From a virus: a DNA stretch of 64,000 bases. The stretch spans positions 1-64,000 of the IMG/VR virus record IMGVR_UViG_3300034104_005002. The stretch is one strand, 5' to 3'. How positions within the stretch are numbered: position 1 is the stretch's first letter; every line of letters begins with the position of its first letter. The notes below the pieces were generated by a model. That model did no database searches and was not told where the DNA came from. It worked only from the letters and a program-made list of their open reading frames with translations. Shown one piece after another: positions 14,716-22,568 of the stretch. The translations under genes were made by a program, and so were the position numbers.

Positions 14716-15766
14716 GTGTCTCCTTAAATTTTTTGTACTCGGTTAAAAGGTGGGTTTTAGTAATAGAACATTTATGTTGTTTTGAGCCATTAATACTCGC
14801 TGGAAGTATCTCTAAATTTACTATTGATCCAATTATTTCAGCTGGAATATTATTTATAAATCCCATTTTAATTGAATATTTGTGATCTAATTGAAAGTCT
14901 TTAGATCTCAATTCTAAATTCTCAATCAATTCTCCATAAAATAATAAACTCTGATTAGTATATCTAATTACAAGCGTTTTATATTTTTTAAAGTCGTCAG
15001 CAATGTCATTTTCAATCCATACTCCTAACTCCTCCATTCTTTTTCTATATTTTTCAGATACTTCAAGATAAATCTCTTGCCAAGTATCGGGGTATTTTTC
15101 ACGGAGATAATTGGTGTTTCTTTTATGATTGGGTTTTTTCTTATCTATTTCATTAAAAATAACAGCAATTTCATCTTCACTATATCCTCTTTGTCTATAA
15201 TATTCTCTATGAACACCAGAGGTTGATCTTTGATATTTACTAACTTCAATTTTAGCTTCTTCTAAACTATATCCACGATGGGTCCAATATTCTACAGTTC
15301 GTTTAGATTTTCTTTTCATAGCATATGCTTTTTCTTCTTCCCATGTTTCCCCATATTTTTCTTTGAACCATTCATCGGAAGACGGATATGCGCTGGTTAA
15401 TCTAAATTTTTCATACATTTCTAATCCTTTTTCTTCTCCATATCTTTTTATAAAAGCCTCTTTTGTTTGACCATTATCTATTTTATTTTGTTTAATAAGC
15501 TCAACAGCTTCATTATAAGAAAGGTTCCTTCTGTACATCCAATATTCTGGTTCATATTGAAGTTTTCTTTTATTTGGGTATAGAAAAACATAACTAACAT
15601 ATTTTTTAATAACCTCAAGATCAAATCTCTCTGGCGGGGTTTCTTCAAATGGCTTTCTTAATGACCTATAGTCAATTTTTCCGATTTGTTTCAATTCTGT
15701 TAAGAGTTCGTGCGGGGTTAAAATGTTAAATCTGGTTTTCATTAGAGTAACTAGTTTTGTCTTCAT
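14690..15766 (-). CDS. Free-standing homing endonuclease in the second nrdA break
   Basis: Product of 358 aa, the same family as 17508-18503. Repeated helical modules of the form YWxxRGxSxxEAxxxVxxxQ occur (EYWTHRGYSLEEAKIEVSKYQ, EYYRQRGYSEDEI), typical of DNA-binding repeats in phage homing enzymes. The C-terminal catalytic-looking region is DHKYSIKMGF, followed by IIGSIVNLEILP, KQHKCSI; the D-H, N and H/K pattern suggests an HNH-like fold. It occupies exactly the gap where an endonuclease domain would sit in a normal intein and overlaps the next start by 26 bp. Confidence 0.8.
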   Translation of the reverse strand: MKTKLVTLMKTRFNILTPHELLTELKQIGKIDYRSLRKPFEETPPERFDLEVIKKYVSYVFLYPNKRKLQYEPEYWMYRRNLSYNEAVELIKQNKIDNGQTKEAFIKRYGEEKGLEMYEKFRLTSAYPSSDEWFKEKYGETWEEEKAYAMKRKSKRTVEYWTHRGYSLEEAKIEVSKYQRSTSGVHREYYRQRGYSEDEIAVIFNEIDKKKPNHKRNTNYLREKYPDTWQEIYLEVSEKYRKRMEELGVWIENDIADDFKKYKTLVIRYTNQSLLFYGELIENLELRSKDFQLDHKYSIKMGFINNIPAEIIGSIVNLEILPASINGSKQHKCSITKTHLLTEYKKFKETHESKNDSI

Positions 15767-15817
15767 TGATGCCTTTACTAAACTATTATTATTTAGTAAA
15801 GTGAAGGCATCAACGCA

Positions 15818-17518
15818 TTAAATCTCAACTACTTCGTCATCTTCATTCAATTCATAAACTCGCTTCCAGATAGTGGAACCATTTTCTAGTCGAACCAAAA
15901 ACTTATGATTGGGTGTACACTTAATCACTTTACCATTTTCAAAGGTAATAGTCGCAACTTCTTTATTTCCATTGAAATAAAGTTTATCAACTTCTTTGTA
16001 TCCATCTTGAGTTTCAACTGTAATAGTCTTGTTCAGGTCATACCAGCCGATTGCATCATTTTCCTCAATCCCTCTCCAATCAAGTCCACCATATTCGGCA
16101 ATTTGATGGAAGTCCATTTCCCCGGTAGAAGTTTTAATCTTATGTTCCCAAAAAAGGCAACTCTCCGTTGGGGGTTGAGAGGAGAGTGTAGTATGGCGAA
16201 GACCATGTTCTAAAATATCCTGACGAAGTTGTTCCCAGTCATGAGTATATTCTACATCACAAATTTCATCAACTTCTTTCTTATAAGTATCAATTGGAAG
16301 AATTCCATCAGAATACTTAGTGTGTTTAAAGTTGTCACATGCACCCTTTTCTTTTGCTAGATTATTGGATGATTTTAGAAGATAATACTGAAAACTTTCA
16401 GTTAATTTGTGGACGGCTTCCCAGGCGCCAGGATCAGAATATTTAAATCCCAATTTAGCAAGATAATGAGCCAGACCAATATAACCAATACCTAGAGAAC
16501 GACTAGCCTTGGTTGTTAATTCGGCGGCCTTAACAGGATATTCCTGGTGGTCAATTAGCTCATCTAAAAATCTAACGGAAAGATCACAACATTCTTCAAG
16601 TTCTTTATCAGACTTAATTGTACCTACATTAACACAAGAAAGAATACAAAGAGCAATAGATCCATCTACATCATCAATATGTTCAATCGGGGTAGTTTTC
16701 AGCAAAATTTCCATACAAAGATTACTCATTGTAATCTGATCCTTAAAAGGACCGTGCGAATTACAATGATCAATATTCATAAGATAAATTCGACCGGTCT
16801 CCGCACGCTCTTTCAAGATATCAATAATAAGCTCTTGGGCCTTTACTTTTTTCTTTGGAATAGAAGGATCATTTTCATACTTTACATAAAGTTCATCAAA
16901 TCCATCTAAACCAAATTTTTCATAAAGACCTGGAACATTATGCGGTGAAAACAGAGTAATTTCTCCATCCTGAATAAATCGCTCATAAAAAATTTTACTC
17001 AGCTGAATGGCATAATCAAGGTTGCGAACACGATTATCTTCTGAGCCTTTATTATTTTTTAATACAATAATATCCTCGATTTCTTGGTGCCACACAGGAA
17101 AAAATACTGTGGATGAATTATGAGTTAAAGTAAATTTTCCATTTTTGCCGACAAAATAGTTGTGATATTTATCAACAGTAAAATCATAAAAAGTTTTATC
17201 ACAATTAGATTTATAATTATGATCATTTAAAATGTCAATATAATCACCATAAACCCCTAATCCAAAAATGTTGTCGATTTCCCGTGAGTCCACCCATTTC
17301 TTATTAAGTCCATCATAAAAAGGATGAATACTAGAAGTATAAACAACCTCCCCACCAATAAGAATTTCTTCCTGATATTCTTTTTTTATTGTTGGAGTAA
17401 ATAAATTTGTTACATTTCCAACACAAAATTTATCATCAAATTCGTTATAACAATAGACTCTATCTCCAACGGAGACATCTGAAATTCTTTTCTTTGCCAG
17501 ATTAATTTTAATTTCCAT
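15818..17518 (-). CDS. nrdA: NrdA middle piece flanked by C-intein (a) and N-intein (b)
   Basis: A 566-aa precursor in three parts. Residues 1-134 are a C-intein half ending FTLTHN before Ser135; it includes block B (TSSIHPF) as well as blocks F and G. Residues 135-453 are NrdA: STVFFPVWHQEIE, VLKNNKG, the radical-site MSNLCMEIL (N-x-C-x-E) and LCILSCVNVG. Residues 454-566 are the N-half of a second intein (CLFWEHKIKT, block B CTPNHKFL). Two trans-splicing events, one on each side, are needed to yield functional enzyme. It has no independent activity as written. Confidence 0.93.
   Translation of the reverse strand: MEIKINLAKKRISDVSVGDRVYCYNEFDDKFCVGNVTNLFTPTIKKEYQEEILIGGEVVYTSSIHPFYDGLNKKWVDSREIDNIFGLGVYGDYIDILNDHNYKSNCDKTFYDFTVDKYHNYFVGKNGKFTLTHNSSTVFFPVWHQEIEDIIVLKNNKGSEDNRVRNLDYAIQLSKIFYERFIQDGEITLFSPHNVPGLYEKFGLDGFDELYVKYENDPSIPKKKVKAQELIIDILKERAETGRIYLMNIDHCNSHGPFKDQITMSNLCMEILLKTTPIEHIDDVDGSIALCILSCVNVGTIKSDKELEECCDLSVRFLDELIDHQEYPVKAAELTTKASRSLGIGYIGLAHYLAKLGFKYSDPGAWEAVHKLTESFQYYLLKSSNNLAKEKGACDNFKHTKYSDGILPIDTYKKEVDEICDVEYTHDWEQLRQDILEHGLRHTTLSSQPPTESCLFWEHKIKTSTGEMDFHQIAEYGGLDWRGIEENDAIGWYDLNKTITVETQDGYKEVDKLYFNGNKEVATITFENGKVIKCTPNHKFLVRLENGSTIWKRVYELNEDDEVVEI
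15821..16159 (-). mobile_element. Split intein b, N-terminal half (113 aa)
   Basis: Begins at Cys454 of the middle NrdA precursor and contains blocks A and B; canonical length for IntN. Confidence 0.9.
17117..17518 (-). mobile_element. Split intein a, C-terminal half (134 aa)
   Basis: Carries ISDVSVGDRVY, block B (TSSIHPF), and the FTLTHN end. It is unusually long because the break lies between blocks A and B. Confidence 0.88.
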
Positions 17519-18503
17519 TTTCGTACTTTTCTAATAAGGTTTCGAGTGTTATTGAGCAATTAGATTGTTTTTTTGAGTTTTCTGATTGAGAAACATATCT
17601 AAGATTATAAATAGATCCAATTATTTTTGGAGGAACATCATTATAAAAACCCCAAAAAACGCTATACATATGATCTAGAGTTTGACTTTTATCAGTTTTG
17701 ACAAAAGTATCTTTATACAATCTTAGAGTTTTTTTTGTTTCGCGTTGAACCTCCTTTTTATAAACGAAAAAAGCATATTCATCACCAATTTCGACACTCT
17801 TTTTATTTTGAATATTAGTTTTTTTGGTTTTTTCAAGTATAGATTCTTGTATATCAAGAGCCTCAAATTTATCGCACCCATATCGTTTCATTATGGCACT
17901 TATAGAATTGTTATCTTGATATTCAGAAACTTTTAATTTTGCTTCTTCTTCGGTATAACCAATTCTAATCCAATAATATATGCTTCTTGGGCTACTTTCT
18001 TTTGAAAATTTTGATACTAATTTTTTTGCATCCTCTAATGAGTGACCCCTATTTAACCAATAATCCACTGTTCTAGGAGAACAACTTCTCCTTCTTTGAC
18101 AACAATATTCATATGCCTCATCATAACTACAATTTAATTTTTGTTGAACATTTTTAATCTCAACATCAAATCTATTTTGAAGATTTTCTTTTCTTTTATT
18201 AAACTTAGCTAGACCCTCCTCCTCTCCGTACTTCTCAATATAAATTTCCAAATCTAAAGGCTTAGATTGAAATTCCCTAACCTTTATTATGGCTTCTTCT
18301 TCGCTAAATCCTCGGGTCATCCAATACTCTTTTGCATTGGGTCTATTATGTTTTTCTTTAAATGGTACATTTTTATCCAAAAATTCCCTGTAAAGTTTCT
18401 GAGCTTCCTCTTGATTTCCATTGGTTTTTTTAAGATAAAAGTAGATACTAAAAGGAGATCTACTTTTTCTAATCGTTTCTTCGTTCCAAATTAAGTCTTC
18501 CAT
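17508..18503 (-). CDS. Free-standing homing endonuclease in the first nrdA break
   Basis: Product of 331 aa. Three modules of the YWxxRGxSxEEAxxxVxxxQ type (EYWMTRGFSEEEAIIKVREF, DYWLNRGHSLEDAKKLVSKF, YYWIRIGYTEEEAKLKVSEY) precede a C-terminal domain with TLDHMYSVFWGF, PPKIIGSIYNL and KQSNCSI. The C-terminal block aligns by eye with that of 14690-15766. Probably promotes spread of the split intein a. It overlaps the next start by 11 bp and follows the N-piece of nrdA by 3 bp. Confidence 0.8.
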   Translation of the reverse strand: MEDLIWNEETIRKSRSPFSIYFYLKKTNGNQEEAQKLYREFLDKNVPFKEKHNRPNAKEYWMTRGFSEEEAIIKVREFQSKPLDLEIYIEKYGEEEGLAKFNKRKENLQNRFDVEIKNVQQKLNCSYDEAYEYCCQRRRSCSPRTVDYWLNRGHSLEDAKKLVSKFSKESSPRSIYYWIRIGYTEEEAKLKVSEYQDNNSISAIMKRYGCDKFEALDIQESILEKTKKTNIQNKKSVEIGDEYAFFVYKKEVQRETKKTLRLYKDTFVKTDKSQTLDHMYSVFWGFYNDVPPKIIGSIYNLRYVSQSENSKKQSNCSITLETLLEKYENGN

Positions 18504-18506
18504 TTT

Positions 18507-19559
18507 TTACTCCAATAACATAACGGTTTTATTTCCGTTATGACTATTTATAATTTCAGACACTTTAACCCCATCAATTTCATCATCGAGTGTATAAATT
18601 TTACCATCAATTTCTACACTATCAATTAATAAAACTTCAGAATCAGAATCAAAACAACCCCCGCGAATTCCATTTTGCGTACAACTTTTTACAGTGGCCT
18701 CAAACTTTTTCAGATAAGGAATAACTCCAGTGTGGACAACCTCACCGCCACGAATTTTACTATTTATTCCTCTAATACGCCCAGCATTAATACCTAGACC
18801 GGCTCGCTGTGCGACATATCTAAAAACCGCAGCATCACTGGCCTCAATGCTAGAAAGACTATCTCCCACGTCAACAAGAACACAACTACTATATTGCCTC
18901 AATCTAGTTCTGACTCCAGCAAGAATTGGTGTAGGAATATTAATTTTATGTTTACTAATTGCATCATAATAACGCTTCACATAAGACATTCTTTTGTCTT
19001 TAGGGTATTTTGCAAAGCCCGTAAGAGCAATTAATAAGTACATAAACTGCGGAGTCTCATAAAGAACGTTATCCACTCGGTCTTGCACAAGATACTTATC
19101 AACTACCTGCCGAAGGCCAGCATAAGTAAACAAAAGATCCCGGTCATGGTCAATAAAAGAATTGACCAAATCTAGTTCTTCTTCAGAATAGTTCTCATAA
19201 ATGGAGGCATCATAAACACCAAGGTCTACACACTTTTTAATGTGCTCACTCAGATGAGGTAGATCAATTCGACCACCATAGATCTTCTTCCGAATTGAAA
19301 ACAGAAGAAGTCTTGCGGCCACGTATTGATAATTAGGATTATCTAGAGAAATAAGATCAGATGCGGCCTTGATCAAGATTTCTTGAATTTCATTGGTTGA
19401 AATACCATCATAAAATTGAATCCCAGATGCCATTTCTACCTGAGATACTGAAACTCCAGAAAGGCCCTCACATGCGCAGGCGACCATCTCATGGAGTTTA
19501 GAAAGTTGCAATGGCTCAATAGTGCCATTGCGTTTTTTGACTTTGATTTCTTCGCTCAT
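18507..19559 (-). CDS. nrdA: NrdA N-terminal piece with N-intein (split intein a)
   Basis: Residues 1-301 are the N-terminal NrdA: an ATP-cone (KKRNGTIEPLQLSKLHEMV), then the core including the substrate-site Cys in SSCVLVDVGDS and the EATVKSCTQNGIRGG segment. Residues 302-350 begin at Cys302 (CFDSDSEVLLIDS) and are a very short N-intein. Joined to 15818-17518 the sequence becomes RGG|SSTVFFP, matching the NrdA consensus RGGAATLFYP. The three exteins add up to 765 aa, the size of a normal NrdA. The start overlaps the primase gene by 44 bp. Confidence 0.93.
   Translation of the reverse strand: MSEEIKVKKRNGTIEPLQLSKLHEMVACACEGLSGVSVSQVEMASGIQFYDGISTNEIQEILIKAASDLISLDNPNYQYVAARLLLFSIRKKIYGGRIDLPHLSEHIKKCVDLGVYDASIYENYSEEELDLVNSFIDHDRDLLFTYAGLRQVVDKYLVQDRVDNVLYETPQFMYLLIALTGFAKYPKDKRMSYVKRYYDAISKHKINIPTPILAGVRTRLRQYSSCVLVDVGDSLSSIEASDAAVFRYVAQRAGLGINAGRIRGINSKIRGGEVVHTGVIPYLKKFEATVKSCTQNGIRGGCFDSDSEVLLIDSVEIDGKIYTLDDEIDGVKVSEIINSHNGNKTVMLLE
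18510..18656 (-). mobile_element. Split intein a, N-terminal half (49 aa)
   Basis: Only block A is present; block B is on the partner. Atypically early split. Confidence 0.85.
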
Positions 19560-20517
19560 TTTTCTTCCAATAGTTGAATTTAAGTTGTGCTTCTAGGTCT
19601 TTGTAAATATTTTTGGACAAAACGTCCTCAACATCAATTCCCGCAAGAACTGCATCATTAACGTCTTTTTGTTTTATTGTATCTGGCCATATGACTATTG
19701 AATAACCCTCTTTGATTACCTTTGACATTCTAGAATGTATTTCTTGGTTGCGAGGTTCGTTGTCATAAACATATACCGGGTAATAGATATTTAGACTTTT
19801 TAGATCTAAATCGGCCCCGCACATGGCGACCGAATTTTTAATAAAGTAAGAATCAAAAGGTCCTTCTAGGACATAAACAAATTCTTTTTTATTAACATTA
19901 TCATAATTATAAATCTTCGGAGAATGCTCATCAAACATGATTGTGATGTATTTTACCGAAGAAGAATTAAGGGCTCGGCCTTGTACTCCTATTAATTTCT
20001 TATTATAGTACAAAGGTATTACTATTCTGGGCTCTTCTAAAAGATTTGGCTCATAAGTAATTTCATTGATCCATTGTTTGAAGTTTTCGGTATAATAAAA
20101 CTTATCCGGATCAATTTTTCTTTTTAAGAGATATTGTCTTGCAACATCATTTTTAGATGCAGCCGGAAGCCCAACTCTTTCTCTAAAATTTGGTTTTGAT
20201 ATTTCAAATTTAGGAGCCTCAACAACAAAATTCTTTCCAGTAAAGCCAGCCTTATATTTTTCAATTGTAAACTCTTTATAAAGAGGTGGGTCTATTTCTT
20301 TTAAAAAGTTATTAAGAGAAATACTGATTCCGCAGTTATGGCACTTATAATTCGTGTTATTATCTACCGGATAGAGATATCCTCTGGCCTTTTTTTTAGA
20401 TCTAGAAGAGTCGCCACAATAGGGACATCGAAAATTATAAAGTTTAGGTTTTACTTTCTTGAAGTTTTGTAGTCTAGGTGCAACACGTTCAATAAAGGTT
20501 TCATCAATAAAATCCAA
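19516..20517 (-). CDS. 61: DNA primase, T4 gp61-like
   Basis: Product of 333 aa (T4 gp61 is 342). It makes RNA primers with the gp41 helicase. A zinc ribbon is seen at CPYC (C31, C34) and CHNC (C59, C62); the TOPRIM core shows YVLEGPFDSYF (catalytic Glu) and YVYDNEPRN (DxD-like). Its 3' end overlaps the start of nrdA. Confident from the motif order and the T4-like context. Confidence 0.93.
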   Translation of the reverse strand: MDFIDETFIERVAPRLQNFKKVKPKLYNFRCPYCGDSSRSKKKARGYLYPVDNNTNYKCHNCGISISLNNFLKEIDPPLYKEFTIEKYKAGFTGKNFVVEAPKFEISKPNFRERVGLPAASKNDVARQYLLKRKIDPDKFYYTENFKQWINEITYEPNLLEEPRIVIPLYYNKKLIGVQGRALNSSSVKYITIMFDEHSPKIYNYDNVNKKEFVYVLEGPFDSYFIKNSVAMCGADLDLKSLNIYYPVYVYDNEPRNQEIHSRMSKVIKEGYSIVIWPDTIKQKDVNDAVLAGIDVEDVLSKNIYKDLEAQLKFNYWKKNERRNQSQKTQWHY

Positions 20518-20523
20518 TTCACA

Positions 20524-20979
20524 TCACTTCTGGACTGGGGCCATTGTAGCATGAGGAACAGGAGTTGTCAAGTGCTGTGGATGTGCCAGGATCTTAACAA
20601 AGAACCCAGAGTTCTGAATGACAAATCCAAGAAATGTACCGATGCCTAGAACCACAGCGATTTTTAGATTAATTTTATTTTGACCTTTTTCTACATCAGT
20701 TAGACGCTTATCAATATTAGTACTTAGTGTCTTTATTTCAGTAAGAACATTTTTATGATCTTCCTGCATTTGTGTATAGATTGTGTCTATTTTTTCATTA
20801 AGACTCTTTTCGGCTCTTTCTCTAGTGTCAATTTTTTCTTCATGGACCGCAATCATTTTTGTCAGGCTGACATTTACCTGGCTTATTTTTTCGATTGCTT
20901 CATCAACCTTAAGAACAAATTCTTTAAGGTCTTGAACTCGTTGCTCTAGAACAGCAACTTTGATTAAATCTTCTGACAT
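20524..20979 (-). CDS. Coiled-coil protein with C-terminal membrane segment (151 aa)
   Basis: Residues 5-95 are a long heptad-like coiled coil, then a single membrane helix (IAVVLGIGTFLGFVIQ, about 107-122) and a His/Pro-rich tail. This layout recalls XhlA-type membrane proteins linked to lysis, but no family is certain. It lies 6 bp after the primase gene in order of transcription upstream of it. Confidence 0.65.
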   Translation of the reverse strand: MSEDLIKVAVLEQRVQDLKEFVLKVDEAIEKISQVNVSLTKMIAVHEEKIDTRERAEKSLNEKIDTIYTQMQEDHKNVLTEIKTLSTNIDKRLTDVEKGQNKINLKIAVVLGIGTFLGFVIQNSGFFVKILAHPQHLTTPVPHATMAPVQK

Positions 20980-21034
20980 GGGCTTTAAGTGAGAATGGTT
21001 GTATTTTCACCTAAAACATTAAGATTATAACTAT

Positions 21035-21262
21035 TTATGCAAGTCCTAATGACTGGAGAAGCATCTTATACTTCTTAATAAACGGATTTCTCTTGTCTAA
21101 TTTGCCACTTTTATTTCTTCTTAGACCAAACATTGGCTGTGAATATCCCGCAGTCGGTCCTTCTTTAGGTGAATTTTCCCCGAAACCACCAGACTGACCA
21201 GGGGCATTTGCCACTGTCATTTCCTCTCTTACCATCTGAATGATTTCGTCAATTTTTTTCAT
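21035..21262 (-). CDS. Small protein with capsid-arm-like segment (75 aa)
   Basis: Start at ATG 21262 (MKKIDEIIQMVREEM) is chosen over an upstream in-frame ATG because it starts a clean helix. The middle contains VANAPGQSGGFGEN and GPTAGYSQPMFG, close to IANAPGASGGFSGS and GPVAGFDPI in the major capsid protein at its arm region. The C-terminus is basic. Possibly a capsid-associated protein or a fragment of related origin; function unknown. Confidence 0.6.
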   Translation of the reverse strand: MKKIDEIIQMVREEMTVANAPGQSGGFGENSPKEGPTAGYSQPMFGLRRNKSGKLDKRNPFIKKYKMLLQSLGLA

Positions 21263-21635
21263 TTGAGAGATCCTTGAGTTTCTGCATACAATATTCATCC
21301 ATCTCAATCTGATGAATATAACAAATAGGATATTCGGGAAGACGATTCAAAAAAACAATAAAAGTTTTAATTAAACTCCAAAGCTCTTGGGGCATTTTAA
21401 AGAAGAGCATTGGGGTTGCTGCATCACCAAAAATATTATAGATAATAATCAAATGCTTTAATAAAAGATTAATTTTTAATTCCCCACAAGTGACATATTT
21501 GTTTAGATGTCTTTTGACATATCTAAAATGAGTCAGATCTTTATAAAAATCCTTTTCGGTTAGCCCTTGTGGGTTATTATAATTTTTTATTGCAAAGAGA
21601 AGAAAATTATCTTCGTTCAGTTCATCAAAAAACAT
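21249..21635 (-). CDS. Conserved T4-like cyanophage protein (128 aa)
   Basis: Starts MFFDELNEDNFLLFAIKNYNNPQ. Helical, with many aromatic and basic residues; no catalytic motif seen. I recall a conserved family of this form beside virion genes of cyanophages, without function. Overlaps the following gene by 14 bp. Confidence 0.7.
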   Translation of the reverse strand: MFFDELNEDNFLLFAIKNYNNPQGLTEKDFYKDLTHFRYVKRHLNKYVTCGELKINLLLKHLIIIYNIFGDAATPMLFFKMPQELWSLIKTFIVFLNRLPEYPICYIHQIEMDEYCMQKLKDLSNEKN

Positions 21636-21645
21636 ATTAAATTAT

Positions 21646-22170
21646 TCAGGCGGGAGGATAAACAGGTACATTACCCGTTTCAATTCCAGACATTGCAACC
21701 AGAGTTTCGGTCTTTACCCTGAGTTGACCATCACACATATAAGTAGTAACACCAACCCAACCAGCATGAGTCAGATCATATCGGGTATTTTCAGCGGCAT
21801 TTGCTCCTTGCTGAGCAACACCATAAACAAGAGCATCATAAGTAGTATTAATACCAGTCCTCTTAGTATAGTGGGGATCGTGAATAGTGTATTTTGGTAG
21901 TTGGCTTACTTCAAATGCCGTACTTGCAATACCCACCCCACTTAGACCAGAAGTACTTGCGATGGATAGTTGAGTAGTGCTTGCAATACCAACAATTACA
22001 GCATCACCAAAATAGGTTCCAGAGCGACTACCGAAGCGAATCACATCTCCAGTAGACGCGGCTCCTGTTCGTCCAAAAGTAGTTCCGGTTCCTGTGACAA
22101 CTAGAGTTGAATAATTAAGTGATACTAGACCACCAGAACCAACATTGTCTTTTACGCCCCAAAGAGACAT
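21646..22170 (-). CDS. Virion structural protein (174 aa)
   Basis: Begins MSLWGVKDNVGSGG and is rich in Gly, Ser, Thr and Val with beta-repeat character (TGTGTTFGRTG, SIASTSGLSGVG). Matches, from memory, a conserved cyanophage structural family. CTAAATA lies 32 nt upstream. Confidence 0.7.
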   Translation of the reverse strand: MSLWGVKDNVGSGGLVSLNYSTLVVTGTGTTFGRTGAASTGDVIRFGSRSGTYFGDAVIVGIASTTQLSIASTSGLSGVGIASTAFEVSQLPKYTIHDPHYTKRTGINTTYDALVYGVAQQGANAAENTRYDLTHAGWVGVTTYMCDGQLRVKTETLVAMSGIETGNVPVYPPA

Positions 22171-22201
22171 GGTTATCTTTCCTAATTTAACTTTATGATA
22201 C

Positions 22202-22208
22202 TATTTAG
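22202..22208 (-). promoter_or_regulatory. Late promoter-like CTAAATA
   Basis: Upstream (31 nt) of the 174-aa virion gene. Confidence 0.5.
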
Positions 22209-22213
22209 TAATT

Positions 22214-22354
22214 TTATTCATCAGCAACAAAATCTATAAAAATCCACAAAAATGGTGTAATTAAAAGTGCAAACAAAATTGTCGGTAGTGGGACAATTCC
22301 TGTTAGCCAAATAAGACCAGGAGGAAGTCCCACCAGCAACGACAATGTTCTCAT
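22214..22354 (-). CDS. Small two-helix membrane protein (46 aa)
   Basis: ATG 22354 overlaps the TGA of the preceding 58-aa gene. The product is hydrophobic nearly throughout (LSLLVGLPPGLIWLTGIV, then ILFALLITPFLWIFIDFV). Holin-like size, but there is no lysis context here. Confidence 0.6.
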   Translation of the reverse strand: MRTLSLLVGLPPGLIWLTGIVPLPTILFALLITPFLWIFIDFVADE

Positions 22355-22530
22355 CAACCTAGAAGTTTTGTACGAACAAGATCCACTACCATATTGTCAA
22401 TATCGGTATCAGTAGACTTTGCATAACGCTCTAGAAGATGTACAACAAATTCCTTGACCTCACGGGATTGCCAGAAAAAATCAACTACTTTTTCTGCAGC
22501 AACAAGAATTAGATTCCAGCTAAATGACAT
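22354..22530 (-). CDS. Small phage protein (58 aa)
   Basis: MSFSWNLILVAAEKVVDFFW... with an AAAGGA ribosome site 8 nt before the ATG and a CTAAATA motif 28 nt upstream. Amphipathic N-terminus, then acidic. Function unknown; coupled to the membrane protein after it. Confidence 0.65.
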   Translation of the reverse strand: MSFSWNLILVAAEKVVDFFWQSREVKEFVVHLLERYAKSTDTDIDNMVVDLVRTKLLG

Positions 22531-22558
22531 TGTTTTATCCTTTAATGGGGGACATAAC

Positions 22559-22565
22559 TATTTAG
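22559..22565 (-). promoter_or_regulatory. Late promoter-like CTAAATA
   Basis: Minus strand, 28 nt before the 58-aa gene. Confidence 0.5.
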
Positions 22566-22568
22566 AAA

